64,000 nt of DNA from Megasphaera coli (GCF_900095855.1 NZ_FMIY01000002.1:797322-861321), one strand, 5' to 3'. Counted from the stretch's first letter, positions 24,738-34,535 are shown. A program made the numbers and translations. Notes: a model not told the origin generated them from the sequence alone.

Positions 24738-25769
24738 CTATGTGAGGCGCATCATGACATGCGCCGGCACGCGGCGTACGTCGCGGACACCTGTAATCGT
24801 CATGGCATCGCGAAGCTCTCCTTTTATTTTGTTAAAATACAGTTCTACGCCTTCAGCGCCGCCGCCGATGGCCGCAACCGCCACGGGTCGTCCGATGAGA
24901 ACGGCGTCGGCCCCCAAAGCGAGCATTTTAAGGACGTCTTCACCCGTACGTACGCCGCCGTCGACAAGAATGGTCGTCTTCCCTTTTACGGCTGCCGCAA
25001 TTTCAGGCAATACATCTGCCGTTCCGGCCATGCCGTCCAGGACGCGGCCGCCGTGATTGCTGACGACGACGGCCCCCGCTCCGGCCGCAACACACCGCTT
25101 CGCCTCCACGGCGGACATGATGCCCTTCACAATAAAAGGGATACTTACGGCCTTTGAAACGGCACGAATGCTCTCGGGACTCTTCGGTCCTACAGGCTGC
25201 CCCAAAAGCCGCATATTGATAAGCGTCGCCGCATCGACATCCGACGCGACGGCCGGTGCGCCGCACGCAGCCGCAAGCTTTGCCTTTTCAATTATCTTAT
25301 CATCTTCCCGCGGCTTTATGGTCGGTATGACACGGCCGGGACAGGCCTTACATGCCTGTAAGGAGCCTTCATACATGAAGGGTGCACCGCCGTCCCCGCA
25401 AAAGGCCGCCGTCCCCGCTGCAGCCGCACCTTGAGCGACAGCCAGGTCATAGGCCGCTTCTATTTCCGCCGCATCGCCTTCCATCTTTGCATTAAGTGAA
25501 ATCGCACCGACAGGCGCCGCCATGACGGGCAGGGACAGCTTCATGCCGAAAAGGGTAATTTCCGTCCGAGGCTCCTCAACCTGTGCCAAACTGTTCATAA
25601 TAAGACCGTACTGCCGCAGAGATTCCACATTGCGAATAAAGGACCGGGCCGTCCGCAGGCCGCCGAATCCCGGAATTTCTCCGATACAGCCCAAGCCGTT
25701 ACATTCTTTGCACACACGGCATCCATTCATTCGTTTTTTCGCCTGCGCACGCACTTCGCTATAGTCCAT
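24738..25769 (-). CDS. FMN-dependent alpha-hydroxyacid dehydrogenase with N-terminal cysteine motif
   Basis: The 343-residue protein shows the FMN TIM-barrel features of the lactate/glycolate oxidase family: PVMAAPVGAISLN, VVSNHGGRVLDG with the catalytic His and Arg, and VDGGVRTGEDVLKM with GADAVLIGRP. It differs from aerobic members by an N-terminal CRVCKECNGLGC stretch (spacing C-x2-C-x2-C-x4-C) that could bind an iron-sulfur cluster. I preferred the ATG at 25769, nine bases after GGGAGC, over a GTG at 25778. Substrate unknown; electrons may pass to the rubredoxins encoded next door (inference). Confidence 0.85.
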   Translation of the reverse strand: MDYSEVRAQAKKRMNGCRVCKECNGLGCIGEIPGFGGLRTARSFIRNVESLRQYGLIMNSLAQVEEPRTEITLFGMKLSLPVMAAPVGAISLNAKMEGDAAEIEAAYDLAVAQGAAAAGTAAFCGDGGAPFMYEGSLQACKACPGRVIPTIKPREDDKIIEKAKLAAACGAPAVASDVDAATLINMRLLGQPVGPKSPESIRAVSKAVSIPFIVKGIMSAVEAKRCVAAGAGAVVVSNHGGRVLDGMAGTADVLPEIAAAVKGKTTILVDGGVRTGEDVLKMLALGADAVLIGRPVAVAAIGGGAEGVELYFNKIKGELRDAMTITGVRDVRRVPAHVMMRLT

Positions 25770-25786
25770 CGTCAACACGCTCCCAT

Positions 25787-25827
25787 AAAAAAAACTGCTG
25801 TCACATTTTTATGATAGCAGTTTTTTT
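25787..25827. terminator. Bidirectional terminator between rubredoxin and FMN dehydrogenase
   Basis: A hairpin with AACTGCT and AGCAGTT arms, extended by a G-U pair and TCA/TGA, is flanked by seven A on the left and seven T on the right. Confidence 0.85.
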
Positions 25828-25842
25828 ATTATGCGTCTAATC

Positions 25843-26001
25843 TTATAATTTTTCGAATGCGTCTTTGCCTGCACCGCATACGGGACATACCCAAGAATCG
25901 GGAAGGTCCGCAAATTTCGTGCCTGCCGGGGCGCCGTTATCGGGATCACCTTCAGCTTCGTCGTAAATATAACCGCATACCGTGCATTCGTACTTATCCA
26001 T
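25843..26001 (-). CDS. rub: Rubredoxin (copy 1)
   Basis: This 52-residue protein has the two iron-binding knuckles CTVCGYIYD and [11 protein letters not shown], plus the conserved [20 protein letters not shown] between them. It is a small cytosolic one-iron electron carrier. A TATAGGAGGAG ribosome site precedes the ATG. A separate promoter lies at 26055-26083, so it is not simply co-transcribed with copy 2. Confidence 0.97.
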   Translation of the reverse strand: MDKYECTVCGYIYDEAEGDPDNGAPAGTKFADLPDSWVCPVCGAGKDAFEKL

Positions 26002-26054
26002 ACTTAACTCCTCCTATAGGAACATATCATACCGCTCTAAAAGCGGTCGGCTTT

Positions 26055-26083
26055 ATCATAACACTTGCATTTGAAAGGTACAA
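26055..26083 (-). promoter_or_regulatory. Promoter of rubredoxin copy 1
   Basis: TTGTAC (26078-26083) and TATGAT (26055-26060) on the minus strand are 17 bases apart, 54 bases before the start codon. Confidence 0.6.
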
Positions 26084-26131
26084 CCTGATTCTTATCAAGA
26101 TTGACTTTACTTATACGCATAAACGCCGTAC

Positions 26132-26290
26132 TTATAACTTAACAAAAGCATCCTTGTCCGCACCGCATACGGGGCATACCCAGGAATCGGGAAGGTCCGC
26201 AAATTTCGTACCTGCAAGGGCACCGTTGTCGGGATCGCCTTCAGCTTCATCATAAATGTAACCGCAAATTGTGCATTCGTACTTTTCCAT
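26132..26290 (-). CDS. rub: Rubredoxin (copy 2)
   Basis: Also 52 residues, this copy differs from copy 1 at only a few positions (E for D at 2, I for V at 8, L for P at 25, D for G near the second knuckle, V for E near the end). Both CxxC pairs, CTICGYIYD and [11 protein letters not shown], are intact. GGAGG stands ten bases before the ATG. The near identity points to a recent tandem duplication. Confidence 0.97.
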   Translation of the reverse strand: MEKYECTICGYIYDEAEGDPDNGALAGTKFADLPDSWVCPVCGADKDAFVKL

Positions 26291-26346
26291 TTTTACTTCC
26301 TCCATTTATTCTCAACAAATTATTATTATTAATTAAATCTATATGT

Positions 26347-26375
26347 ATAATAACATAGATTCTTTTTGAATGCAA
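26347..26375 (-). promoter_or_regulatory. Promoter of rubredoxin copy 2
   Basis: TTGCAT (26370-26375) and TATTAT (26347-26352) on the minus strand are 17 bases apart, in a strongly A/T-rich stretch. Confidence 0.55.
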
Positions 26376-26418
26376 CAGGAATTACAAACTCTTTTTGACC
26401 GAAAAAAATCACGTATTT

Positions 26419-26447
26419 TTGCGGTTCCCAAGGTAATATGATATAAT
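26419..26447 (+). promoter_or_regulatory. Promoter of the glycosyltransferase gene
   Basis: TTGCGG (26419-26424) and a perfect, extended TGATATAAT (-10 at 26442-26447) are 17 bases apart. They stand back to back with the rubredoxin 2 promoter. Confidence 0.65.
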
Positions 26448-26466
26448 TCGGCCATAAGGAGGGTGT

Positions 26467-27207
26467 ATGAAAAAGAGATATTTTTTCTTCTTTATTCTCG
26501 CCTTCATGGCCATGGCCGTTTGGAGCCATATTACGGACAAACCCTATAACGCTAATCCCTTTGCGGCATCGGAAGAAGCCGATTCGTCCCTTGCGCCGTA
26601 TCTGCATTTTCGCGAATCCATGCAGAGCAAAATCAGGCATATTCACGGTTACGTCAAGGCCGATAAGCTTCCCCGCTCTCTTCTCCGGGCTGTCGTTTCC
26701 GTAGAAGATAAACGCTTTTACGACCACGGCGCAGTCGACCCCGTCGGTATTATTCGTGCCGGTGCCGTCAATCTCTATGCGGGCAAGACGGTAGAAGGAG
26801 GCAGCACAATCAGCCAGCAGGTCATAAAAAACACGTTCCTCTCGCAGGAGCGCACGGTCTCCCGCAAAGCAAAGGAATTGCTTTTAGCCATCCTTCTGGA
26901 GCGTAATTACACAAAGGATGAAATCCTCGCCATCTACTTAAACACGGCCTATTTCGGCGCTGACGCGACGGGAATCGCCCAGGCAAGCCATACATACTTC
27001 GCTGTTGAGCCGGAAAATCTCACGCTGGCTCAGTCGTCCATGCTGGCCGGCCTTCTTCAGGCGCCGACTTACTATAATCCGCTGGAAAATTACAAAGCGG
27101 CCAAAGAGCGGCAACAAACGGTCCTCGCCCAAATGACGGAAAGCGGCTTCATCTCAGCCGACGAAGCCCGTCGAGCTTATGAGGAAGATCTGCATCTGCA
27201 AAAGTAA
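26467..27207 (+). CDS. Monofunctional peptidoglycan glycosyltransferase (GT51)
   Basis: The 246-residue protein has an N-terminal membrane anchor (FFFFILAFMAMAVW) and a single GT51 domain. Motifs are VVSVEDKRFYDHGAVDPVG with the catalytic Glu, EGGSTISQQVIKN, RKAKELLLAILLERNYTKDE, and IYLNTAYFGADATGIAQAS. No transpeptidase domain follows, so it polymerises lipid II without cross-linking, like MtgA. ATAAGGAGGG precedes the ATG. Confidence 0.93.
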   Translation: MKKRYFFFFILAFMAMAVWSHITDKPYNANPFAASEEADSSLAPYLHFRESMQSKIRHIHGYVKADKLPRSLLRAVVSVEDKRFYDHGAVDPVGIIRAGAVNLYAGKTVEGGSTISQQVIKNTFLSQERTVSRKAKELLLAILLERNYTKDEILAIYLNTAYFGADATGIAQASHTYFAVEPENLTLAQSSMLAGLLQAPTYYNPLENYKAAKERQQTVLAQMTESGFISADEARRAYEEDLHLQK

Positions 27208-27228
27208 AATATGCCCGTATACACGAAA

Positions 27229-27262
27229 ATCCCCCTGCCCGAAGAGCAAGGGGATACTTTTC
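27229..27262. terminator. Terminator between convergent genes
   Basis: ATCCCC..TGC and GCA..GGGGAT pair around a short loop, with ACTTTT after it on the plus strand and ATTTTC on the minus strand. It separates the glycosyltransferase from rny. Confidence 0.65.
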
Positions 27263-27269
27263 TTCATGC

Positions 27270-28805
27270 TTATTTCGCGTAGTCGACCATGCGCGTTTCT
27301 CTGATAATGACAACTTTGATTTGTCCGGGATATTCCAATTCCGATTCAATTCGTCTTGCCACATCGTGAACCAGAATGACGCAATCATCTTCGCTCAATT
27401 TTTCCGGTTTTACCATAACGCGAATTTCGCGGCCGGCCTGAATAGCAAAGCATTCTTCAACGCCGTTGAAGGATTTTGCGATTTCTTCGAGTTTGGCCAA
27501 CCGTCTTAAGTAATTTTCCAGTGTTTCCCGACGCGCCCCCGGCCGTGCCGCCGATATGGCATCGGCCGCCGCTACCAACACGGCTTCCACGGATGTCGCT
27601 TCTTCATCACCGTGATGCGAAGCGATACAGTTGATGACGGTCTTCGATTCGCCGTACTTCTTGGCTACATCAACACCGATGGACACGTGCGTTCCCTCGA
27701 GGTCATGATCCAACGCCTTACCGATATCATGCACCAAGCCGCCGCGGCGGGCAAGGGTTACATCAACGCCCAGCTCGGCCGCCATAATACCGGCAAGCTG
27801 CGATACTTCAATGGAGTGGCGCAAGACATTTTGCCCGTAACTCGTACGGTAACGCAAGCGTCCCAATATCTTGATCATTTCCGGATGCAGGCCGTGAACG
27901 CCCGCTTCATATGTCGCCTGTTCACCGGCTTCGCGAATCTTCTGGTTCACTTCTTTACGGGCTTTTTCAACCATTTCTTCAATGCGTGCCGGATGAATAC
28001 GGCCGTCGACAATGAGTTTTTCCAAAGCCAGGCGGGCAACTTCACGACGAATGGGGTCGAAGCACGAAAGAATAACCGCTTCCGGCGTGTCGTCGATAAT
28101 GAGATCGACGCCGGTCAACGTTTCAATAGCGCGAATATTGCGACCTTCGCGACCGATAATGCGTCCCTTCATTTCGTCATTGGGCAGAGATACGACAGAG
28201 ACTGTCGTTTCCGCTACATGATCGGCGGCACATCGCTGAATAGCGAGAGAAATGATTTCCAAGGACTTCTGCTCCGCTTCTTCCTTCGCTTCTTCTTCGA
28301 GTGTCTTAATGAGCTGTGCCGTTTCATGTTTCACTTCGTTCTTGACGTTTGCCAGAAGAAGTTCTTTCGCATCATCGTAGGTCAGTTCGGAAATACGTTC
28401 CAACTCGGCCAGCTGACGTTCGTGCAGTTGGTCGATTTTTTCACGTACCTTCGCGACTTCCCCTTCTTTTCTGACGAGAAGTTCTTCTTTTTTCTCCATG
28501 GACTCGGATTTTTTATCCAGGTGTTCCTCTTTTTGAAGCAACCGCCGTTCCAGACGCTGCAATTCGGAGCGCCGTTCTTTATTGTCCCGTTCCGCGTCAA
28601 TACGCAGTTTGTGAATTTCTTCTTTGCCTTCGAGAATCAGCTCTTTGCGTTGTGCTTCGCCTTCCTGTTTGGCCGTCGTAATAATACGGGCCGCCTCCGC
28701 TTCGGCACTGCCGAGTTTGCTTTCGGCAATGCGCAGGCGGTAAAAGTAGCCGAAGCCGAGGCCGATAGCACCGCAAACTACGGCTGCAATTATAATTCCA
28801 ATCAC
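27270..28805 (-). CDS. rny: Ribonuclease Y
   Basis: RNase Y is the membrane-anchored endonuclease that starts mRNA decay in Firmicutes. The 511 residues contain an N-terminal membrane helix ([19 protein letters not shown]), a long coiled coil (about residues 30-190), a KH domain with [17 protein letters not shown], and an HD domain with [14 protein letters not shown] and [10 protein letters not shown]. The start is a GTG with AAGGAGG about 12 bases upstream. A terminator at 28831 separates it from recX. Confidence 0.97.
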   Translation of the reverse strand: MIGIIIAAVVCGAIGLGFGYFYRLRIAESKLGSAEAEAARIITTAKQEGEAQRKELILEGKEEIHKLRIDAERDNKERRSELQRLERRLLQKEEHLDKKSESMEKKEELLVRKEGEVAKVREKIDQLHERQLAELERISELTYDDAKELLLANVKNEVKHETAQLIKTLEEEAKEEAEQKSLEIISLAIQRCAADHVAETTVSVVSLPNDEMKGRIIGREGRNIRAIETLTGVDLIIDDTPEAVILSCFDPIRREVARLALEKLIVDGRIHPARIEEMVEKARKEVNQKIREAGEQATYEAGVHGLHPEMIKILGRLRYRTSYGQNVLRHSIEVSQLAGIMAAELGVDVTLARRGGLVHDIGKALDHDLEGTHVSIGVDVAKKYGESKTVINCIASHHGDEEATSVEAVLVAAADAISAARPGARRETLENYLRRLAKLEEIAKSFNGVEECFAIQAGREIRVMVKPEKLSEDDCVILVHDVARRIESELEYPGQIKVVIIRETRMVDYAK

Positions 28806-28830
28806 TTTACACTGTCACCTCCTTTTCATT

Positions 28831-28860
28831 AAAAAAAGCCGAACTCCCGTCCGGCTTTTC
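28831..28860 (-). terminator. Terminator upstream of rny
   Basis: On the minus strand GCCGGACGGGAGTTCGGC forms a hairpin followed by seven T. It ends the recA-recX transcript. The 100 bases from it to recX contain nothing else I can recognise. Confidence 0.85.
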
Positions 28861-28960
28861 TAGTATGCGTCTTACTTTTCTGCATCTTTTTTCAAAAAAC
28901 CATCATAGCTGCATATAAGAACCGATACTGTCATTCGGTTACTCTTATTGTAAATTTTTT

Positions 28961-29395
28961 TCACTCATCTGTCAAGCTGACAAAGTCATCGAAAACCGCT
29001 CGTACAGCCGTTCCCGAAAAACCGCGGTTCTGTAAATAACGGGCAATTTTGCGCCTGTCGGCTTCCGTCCGGGAAAAGTATTTTCGTACGAGAGCAAGAG
29101 CGGCTTCCGTTTCGTCATACTCTTCCCGCTCTTCCGGCAAAGGCAATAGGCGGAGGCGCAGTTTATTGCAAATATACGCATGACCGTACTTTGCTTTTTG
29201 CGCATAATGGCGATATACGGCGGCTGCCAGGCGCTCGTCATCAATAAATCGCTCCGTTTTCAGCTTCTCTACCACTTCATCAATTACATCGTCCGCCGCT
29301 TCACGAGCCTGCAATTTGCGGCGCAGCTCACCTTCGCTGAGAAAGCGCACGCTCAGCAGGTGCAGCGCCTTGGCATAAACCTCTTTCGCATTCAC
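28961..29395 (-). CDS. recX: RecX-family regulator of RecA
   Basis: The 144-residue helical protein has repeats of the RecX type: ALHLLSVRFLSEGELRRKLQ, ERFIDDERLAAAVYRHYAQK, KYGHAYICNKL and RKIARYLQNRGFSGTAVRAV. RecX binds the RecA filament and limits its activity. It starts three bases after recA. The length is at the short end for the family. Confidence 0.93.
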   Translation of the reverse strand: MNAKEVYAKALHLLSVRFLSEGELRRKLQAREAADDVIDEVVEKLKTERFIDDERLAAAVYRHYAQKAKYGHAYICNKLRLRLLPLPEEREEYDETEAALALVRKYFSRTEADRRKIARYLQNRGFSGTAVRAVFDDFVSLTDE

Positions 29396-29398
29396 GGC

Positions 29399-30448
29399 TT
29401 ACTCTGCGGCCGCTTCATCGGCGTGAGGCCGTTCCGTCAGCACTTCGTCGAATCGTTCCGGTTCCGCCGCAAGGGTGTCACGAATAATTTGTTCCACTTC
29501 CGACGCTATTTCCGGGTGCTCTTTGAGGAATGTCTTCACGTTTTCCTTACCCTGGCCGAGACGCTGGCCCTTGTAGGAATACCATGTACCGCTTTTTTCC
29601 AGGATGTCCATGGATGCGCCCAAGTCGAGGAGCGTTCCCTCCTTGGAGATACCTTCACCGTACATGATATCCACTTCACAGTTACGAAAAGGCGGCGCCA
29701 CCTTATTCTTTACGATTTTGACCTTCGCCTTATTGCCTACGAGTTCACCGCCGACTTTAATGGCTTCACCCTTGCGAATTTCCATACGCACGGATGCGTA
29801 GAATTTAAGGGCCCGGCCGCCCGTAGTCGTTTCGGGATTGCCGTATATGACACCTACTTTTTCACGCAATTGGTTGATAAAAATGACAATGGATTTGGAC
29901 TTAGAAATAATGCCCGTCAATTTACGCAAAGCCTGGCTCATGAGTCGGGCGTGGAGACCTACATGGGATTCACCCATTTCCCCTTCAATTTCCGCCTTCG
30001 GCACGAGAGCCGCCACAGAGTCGACGACAATGATATCGACAGCACCGCTGCGTACGAGTTCTTCCGTAATTTCCAAAGCCTGTTCTCCGTTATCGGGCTG
30101 AGAAATGAGCAGTTCCGCCGTATCGACGCCGAGATGGCGCGCATATACGGGATCCAAAGCATGTTCCGCATCAATAAAAGCGGCAATACCGCCGTCTTTT
30201 TGAGCCGAAGCGATGGCATGCAGAGCTAATGTCGTCTTACCGGACGATTCGGGACCGTATATTTCTATGACTCGGCCGCGCGGATAGCCGCCGACGCCGA
30301 CAGCCGCATCAATAGCCAAGGAGCCGGACGAAACAACTTCCAAGTTCATTTTTTCCGCCAAATCGCCGAGCCGCATAATGGCGCCCTTGCCGAAGTCTTT
30401 TTCAATTTGCTTCAACGCGTTTTCCAGCGCCGTTTGTTTCGCTTCCAT
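29399..30448 (-). CDS. recA: Recombinase RecA
   Basis: The 349 residues have Walker [25 protein letters not shown], the Walker B region [20 protein letters not shown], and the L2 loop [20 protein letters not shown]. RecA catalyses strand exchange and triggers LexA cleavage. A GAAGGAGGCAC site precedes the ATG. No LexA-type operator was obvious in the 14-base gap to cinA, so it is probably read from upstream. Confidence 0.99.
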   Translation of the reverse strand: MEAKQTALENALKQIEKDFGKGAIMRLGDLAEKMNLEVVSSGSLAIDAAVGVGGYPRGRVIEIYGPESSGKTTLALHAIASAQKDGGIAAFIDAEHALDPVYARHLGVDTAELLISQPDNGEQALEITEELVRSGAVDIIVVDSVAALVPKAEIEGEMGESHVGLHARLMSQALRKLTGIISKSKSIVIFINQLREKVGVIYGNPETTTGGRALKFYASVRMEIRKGEAIKVGGELVGNKAKVKIVKNKVAPPFRNCEVDIMYGEGISKEGTLLDLGASMDILEKSGTWYSYKGQRLGQGKENVKTFLKEHPEIASEVEQIIRDTLAAEPERFDEVLTERPHADEAAAE

Positions 30449-30462
30449 AAATGTGCCTCCTT

Positions 30463-31713
30463 CTATGAATGTTCCATTATATACTGTAATGCATGATAAA
30501 CGGCCTTAGTCGCCGCTCTTTCTTTCACTTCTTTACGTTCGCCCGGAAAGACGCTCTTATAAACCGTCGTTCCCCACGGGCCGGCGACACCCGTATAGAC
30601 AAGGCCTGCAGGTTTTTCTTTCGTACCGCCGTCGGGACCGGCGATACCCGTTGTGCTGACGGCAATATCGCTGCCGTAAAGCTTCCTGCTTCCTTCCGCC
30701 ATTTCGGCAGCCGTTTCTTCGCTCACTGCCGTATGAAGGCGCAGCGTTTCCGAAGACACACCGAGGAGTTTCGTCTTCACGCCGTCCTGATAGGTCCCGG
30801 CAGAGCCGAGGAAGTAGGCCGAACTGCCGGCAACGTCCGTTATATACGAGCCGACAAGGCCGCCCGTACAGGATTCGGCACAGCTCATCGTAAGCTTCCG
30901 ATCAAGCAAAGCACGGCCCAAGGCGGCGGCAACCGTCTCGTCGTTATACGTCACGGCAGCGCGCCTGAGGCGCTTACGCAGCTCGTCTTCCACAGGTCTT
31001 ACCAGTGCCTTGGCGGTTTCCTCATCTGCCGCTTTTGCCGTGACACGCACTTCCACAAAGCCGATGCGTGCATACATGGCAATGGTCGGGTTGGACTGTC
31101 TCTCAACGAGATCCATAATCATGTCTTCAATACGTGCTTCGCCCATATCATATATTTTAACATAAGTCGAATAAATATAGCCCTGAGAACCGAAAATATG
31201 CCGTAAATAAGTCTTTACCCGGTTATTGAAGACCCAGCGCATTTCCGACGGCGGACCGGGCAGGTGGATGAGAACCTTTCCGTTCTTATATAAGGCCGTC
31301 CCCGGTGCCGTCCCCGCCTCATTGGCAAGAACCGTCGCTCCCTCGGGGATCATCGCCTGGCGTCTCTGGTTATCCGTCAAATCCCGTTCGGGATGACGCA
31401 ACTTGATCCAGGCCGTAACGCCTTCCATAACGTCTTTGCGAAAGACGAGAGACACGCCCATGACCTGAGCACCGATGATCTTAGTCACATCTCCCTGCGT
31501 CGGCCCCAAACCGCCCGTCGTAATGACGATATCCGCTCTGTTTAAAGCCGTGCGCAGAACCGTCTCCATACGATTCGGATTATCGCCGACCGTCGTCTGA
31601 TAGATAACGGAATAGCCCATTTTATTGAGCTGTTGTGACAAGTAGCGCACATTTTCATTGACAATTTCACCGAGCAGCAGTTCCGACCCGGTCGTTACCA
31701 GTTCTACGAGCAT
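30463..31713 (-). CDS. cinA: CinA-family nicotinamide-nucleotide amidohydrolase
   Basis: The 416-residue protein combines an N-terminal MoCF-like domain ([32 protein letters not shown]) with a C-terminal PncC-like amidase domain ([39 protein letters not shown]). The family hydrolyses NMN and recycles pyridine nucleotides; in competent species it travels with RecA. Placement just upstream of recA is classic. Confidence 0.95.
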   Translation of the reverse strand: MLVELVTTGSELLLGEIVNENVRYLSQQLNKMGYSVIYQTTVGDNPNRMETVLRTALNRADIVITTGGLGPTQGDVTKIIGAQVMGVSLVFRKDVMEGVTAWIKLRHPERDLTDNQRRQAMIPEGATVLANEAGTAPGTALYKNGKVLIHLPGPPSEMRWVFNNRVKTYLRHIFGSQGYIYSTYVKIYDMGEARIEDMIMDLVERQSNPTIAMYARIGFVEVRVTAKAADEETAKALVRPVEDELRKRLRRAAVTYNDETVAAALGRALLDRKLTMSCAESCTGGLVGSYITDVAGSSAYFLGSAGTYQDGVKTKLLGVSSETLRLHTAVSEETAAEMAEGSRKLYGSDIAVSTTGIAGPDGGTKEKPAGLVYTGVAGPWGTTVYKSVFPGERKEVKERAATKAVYHALQYIMEHS

Positions 31714-31731
31714 GTCTTATCCACCTCGCCG

Positions 31732-33063
31732 CTATACTCTTTCGGCAATTAAATCATAAGCGAAGCCGCGCACTACTTTGACGGGAATAATATCGCCCGG
31801 CTCAAGGCCCGCGCCGTCTTCCACATAGGTCAGGCCGTCCACTTCGGGAGCCTGCGTATTGATACGGCCCACAGCCTGTGTATAACCGTTTTCGTCCGTA
31901 ATTTCTTCAACAATGAAAGGATGAACGCTTCCTTCAAGCTCGCAGTTTCGTTCCTCCGAAACCTTTGCCTGAATGGCCATGAGCTTATGATACCGTTCCT
32001 CCTTTACGCCTTCGGGAATTTGATCCTTCATGGCCGCTGCCGGTGTACCTTCCTCCTGCGAATACGTAAAAACGCCGACGGCATCGAATTTCGTCTGCTC
32101 CACGAAATCGCAGAGCTCCTGAAATTCTTCTTCCGTTTCACCCGGAAAGCCGACGATAAAGGTCGAGCGCAAGGTCAGCTTGCGGCCGTGACCGCAGAGC
32201 TTGCGGACGAGCCGTAAAATATCATCCTTCGTGTCCCGTCGATTCATACGCCTCAATACCGTATCGGAAATGTGCTGCAGCGGCAAATCGACGTAAGGAC
32301 AGATTTTATCCTCCCTGACAATAATATCCATCAATTCGTCCGTAAAGTAATGAGGATATAAATAGAAGAGGCGAATCCACCGCACCTTGTCTATTTTTAC
32401 GAGGCTGCGCAGGAGTTCGGGCAAAAGCGGCTCACCGACCGTATCGATACCGTAACTCGTCGTATCCTGGGCAATAAGGTTGATTTCCTTCACGTCGTTT
32501 TGCGCCATATCTTTCACTTCCGCCACGATCGAGTCCATAGGCCGGCTATACAGAGGACCGCGTACTTTGGGAATAATACAGAAGGTACAGCCGTTGTTGC
32601 AGCCTTCACCGATTTTAACGTAAGCGCTGTACGCCGGCGTCGTCCGCAGACGACTCGTCTCCTGATCGTACAGGTGGCTGACATCATCCATAAAACAGGC
32701 GCGTTTTCCCTGTTTTGCCGCCGTAACGGCTTCCCAAATGCGATCCCACGAGCCCGTACCCAAGAGGGCATCCACTTCGGGCAGTTCTTTCAAGAGTTCC
32801 CGTTGATACTGTTGACTGAGACAGCCCGTAACGATGAGGATTTTGCATTTTCCGTCCGTCTTATAGCGTGCCGCAGCCAAAATCGTTTGAATGGATTCTT
32901 CCTTCGCCTTTTCAATAAAGGTGCACGTATTGACAATAATAATGTCGGCGTCCGCCATGTCTTCGGTCAGGCCCATGTGGCGCTGCTGCAAAATACCGAG
33001 CATGACCTCCGTATCTACTAAATTCTTTGAACAGCCCAAGCTGACAAAAGCAATTTTTTCCAT
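31732..33063 (-). CDS. rimO: Ribosomal protein S12 methylthiotransferase RimO
   Basis: RimO is a radical-SAM enzyme that methylthiolates an Asp of ribosomal protein S12. From the ATG at 33063 the 443 residues start MEKIAFVSLGCSKNLVDTEV. They contain the three N-terminal cluster cysteines (GCSKN, NTCTF, TGCLS), the radical-SAM motif EGCNNGCTFCIIP, and a C-terminal TRAM domain. The start codon shares a base with the stop of the upstream solute-binding protein gene (TAATG). A longer frame exists but lacks conservation. Confidence 0.96.
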   Translation of the reverse strand: MEKIAFVSLGCSKNLVDTEVMLGILQQRHMGLTEDMADADIIIVNTCTFIEKAKEESIQTILAAARYKTDGKCKILIVTGCLSQQYQRELLKELPEVDALLGTGSWDRIWEAVTAAKQGKRACFMDDVSHLYDQETSRLRTTPAYSAYVKIGEGCNNGCTFCIIPKVRGPLYSRPMDSIVAEVKDMAQNDVKEINLIAQDTTSYGIDTVGEPLLPELLRSLVKIDKVRWIRLFYLYPHYFTDELMDIIVREDKICPYVDLPLQHISDTVLRRMNRRDTKDDILRLVRKLCGHGRKLTLRSTFIVGFPGETEEEFQELCDFVEQTKFDAVGVFTYSQEEGTPAAAMKDQIPEGVKEERYHKLMAIQAKVSEERNCELEGSVHPFIVEEITDENGYTQAVGRINTQAPEVDGLTYVEDGAGLEPGDIIPVKVVRGFAYDLIAERV

Positions 33064-34112
33064 TACCCTTCCCTTCCGAATCGTACGGCTCTGAGCCACC
33101 AATCCTGCATGGACTTGCGTTCACTGTCGTTATAATGCTTCGTCCCTTTAAAGATGACGAGATTTTGCTGTTTCGAGTCCTGACGCGCAGGCAATGTACT
33201 GTTGGCATAGTGGAAATAGAGGCGGTTTTTGCGCAATACGGCTGCCGCTTTATCAGACAAAAGCCAATCTATAAAGGTTCCCGCCAGGTCTTCATCGGAG
33301 CACCACCTAGTCACGGCGGCTCCGGTCAACCAAGCGGATGTTCCGTCCTGCGGAAAAATAACATATACAGGCGCGCCGTCAAAACGATACTGCTCGGCCG
33401 TAACCGCATCGACTACGCCGACCTGGGCTTCACCGCCGGCGACGCGGTGCATAATGGGGATCATCGTTTTCGTGTACGAGCCTATACGCTCCTGCAAGCT
33501 TCTGAAGTAAAGAGCCGACCGTTCCGTCCCGTGTTGTTCCACATATTCGCAAAGAAAATCGCCGGCAATGTCCGTCGCCGCAAGATCCGGAAAACTGATG
33601 ACCATAGTCGAATCCGTAAGCAAGTCGCCCCACGTATTGATATTACTGCCGCCCATACCGTAATAGTCACGGTTGACTACAAAGACAAGAGGATTATACC
33701 ACAGACCCGTCCAGGCACCGGCATCGTCTTTACGCTCGGGCGCAACCGTATCCGTCATGTCCGACAGATACGGCAAAAAGGCGCCTTGAAGCCGTCCCGT
33801 GCGCAACGTCCCTTCCGAAGCGATGACCGCGTCGGGCTGCTGCCCCGGTGTAGGGTGCTGCAGTGAACGCTGCAGGGCGTCTTCCGTGAGCGTCACCATG
33901 CGCACGCGCAGGCCCGTTTCCTCATAAAAGGCCGTCGCCAAATCGCGATTCGCTGCGGCCGGCAGGTCCGAATACACGGTCAAATGCCGTTCTTTTTCGT
34001 ACATTGCCTGCGCTTCAAGCTGCTGTTCCCGATCCTGCTGTATAAATACGCCTGCCCAAAGGAGGCCCATAATAAAAAGTATTATCCCTAAAAGAGGAAG
34101 ATGTTTTTTCAT
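33063..34112 (-). CDS. Extracellular solute-binding protein, iron/polyamine type (orphan)
   Basis: The 349-residue protein has an N-terminal membrane segment (LLGIILFIMGLLWAGVFI) with no lipobox cysteine. A type 2 periplasmic-binding fold follows: HLTVYSDLPAAANRDLATAF, TGLWYNPLVFVVNRDYYG, VVDAVTAEQYRF. It resembles ferric or polyamine ABC binding proteins. No permease or ATPase gene is near, so its transporter partner, if any, is elsewhere. It lies between a RodZ-like gene and rimO and is translationally coupled to rimO. Confidence 0.75.
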   Translation of the reverse strand: MKKHLPLLGIILFIMGLLWAGVFIQQDREQQLEAQAMYEKERHLTVYSDLPAAANRDLATAFYEETGLRVRMVTLTEDALQRSLQHPTPGQQPDAVIASEGTLRTGRLQGAFLPYLSDMTDTVAPERKDDAGAWTGLWYNPLVFVVNRDYYGMGGSNINTWGDLLTDSTMVISFPDLAATDIAGDFLCEYVEQHGTERSALYFRSLQERIGSYTKTMIPIMHRVAGGEAQVGVVDAVTAEQYRFDGAPVYVIFPQDGTSAWLTGAAVTRWCSDEDLAGTFIDWLLSDKAAAVLRKNRLYFHYANSTLPARQDSKQQNLVIFKGTKHYNDSERKSMQDWWLRAVRFGREG

Positions 34113-34148
34113 GCACCCGTTCTCCTACGCGGTTAACCGTCCGTCTCG

Positions 34149-34535
34149 TTACAAGACCTGCCATACAACGACTGCGGCAAGACAAATGACCATGCCGACA
34201 ATGCCGACTTCAACCCATCTGCCCTGATTACGCCGATTATTTTGCGTACGCCGCAAAAAAGAGGATTTTCGCACCTTGCGGCGCACGGGCTGCGGCCTTT
34301 CCGGTGCGGTATGCTGTAAATACAACTCTATCAACTCCTCGCCGTTTATGCCCAAATAATTGGCATAGGAGCGAATAAATCCTTTGACAAAAACCGCACC
34401 CGGAATAGTATCATACTTATCGGCTTCAAGGGCCGCCAAGTAATCCGTCTTTATATGCGTAGCCGCCGCTATATCCGTCAACGTCCGACCCTGAACTTCC
34501 CGTTCGGTTTGTAGAACTTCTCCTGCTGAAGGCAT
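34149..34535 (-). CDS. RodZ-like helix-turn-helix membrane protein
   Basis: The 128-residue protein begins with a Cro/RodZ-type domain: GEVLQTEREVQGRTLTDIAA then ATHIKTDYLAALEADKYDTI. It also has the characteristic VFVKGFIRSYANYLGINGEE. A basic linker (RRKVRKSSFLRRTQNNRR) and one C-terminal membrane helix (VGIVGMVICLAAVVVWQVL) follow. RodZ ties MreB to the membrane in rod-shaped cells; this short form lacks the extracellular domain. It follows ftsK by 46 bases. Confidence 0.8.
   Translation of the reverse strand: MPSAGEVLQTEREVQGRTLTDIAAATHIKTDYLAALEADKYDTIPGAVFVKGFIRSYANYLGINGEELIELYLQHTAPERPQPVRRKVRKSSFLRRTQNNRRNQGRWVEVGIVGMVICLAAVVVWQVL

Noticed and set aside
27612-28832. 406-residue plus-strand frame
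   Set aside because: It lies entirely antisense to rny, whose motifs are complete. Its composition (Phe, Asn and Gln-rich) is that of a reverse shadow.
33064-33102. Longer RimO start
   Set aside because: The extra residues are not RimO-like and the ATG at 33063 is coupled to the upstream stop.
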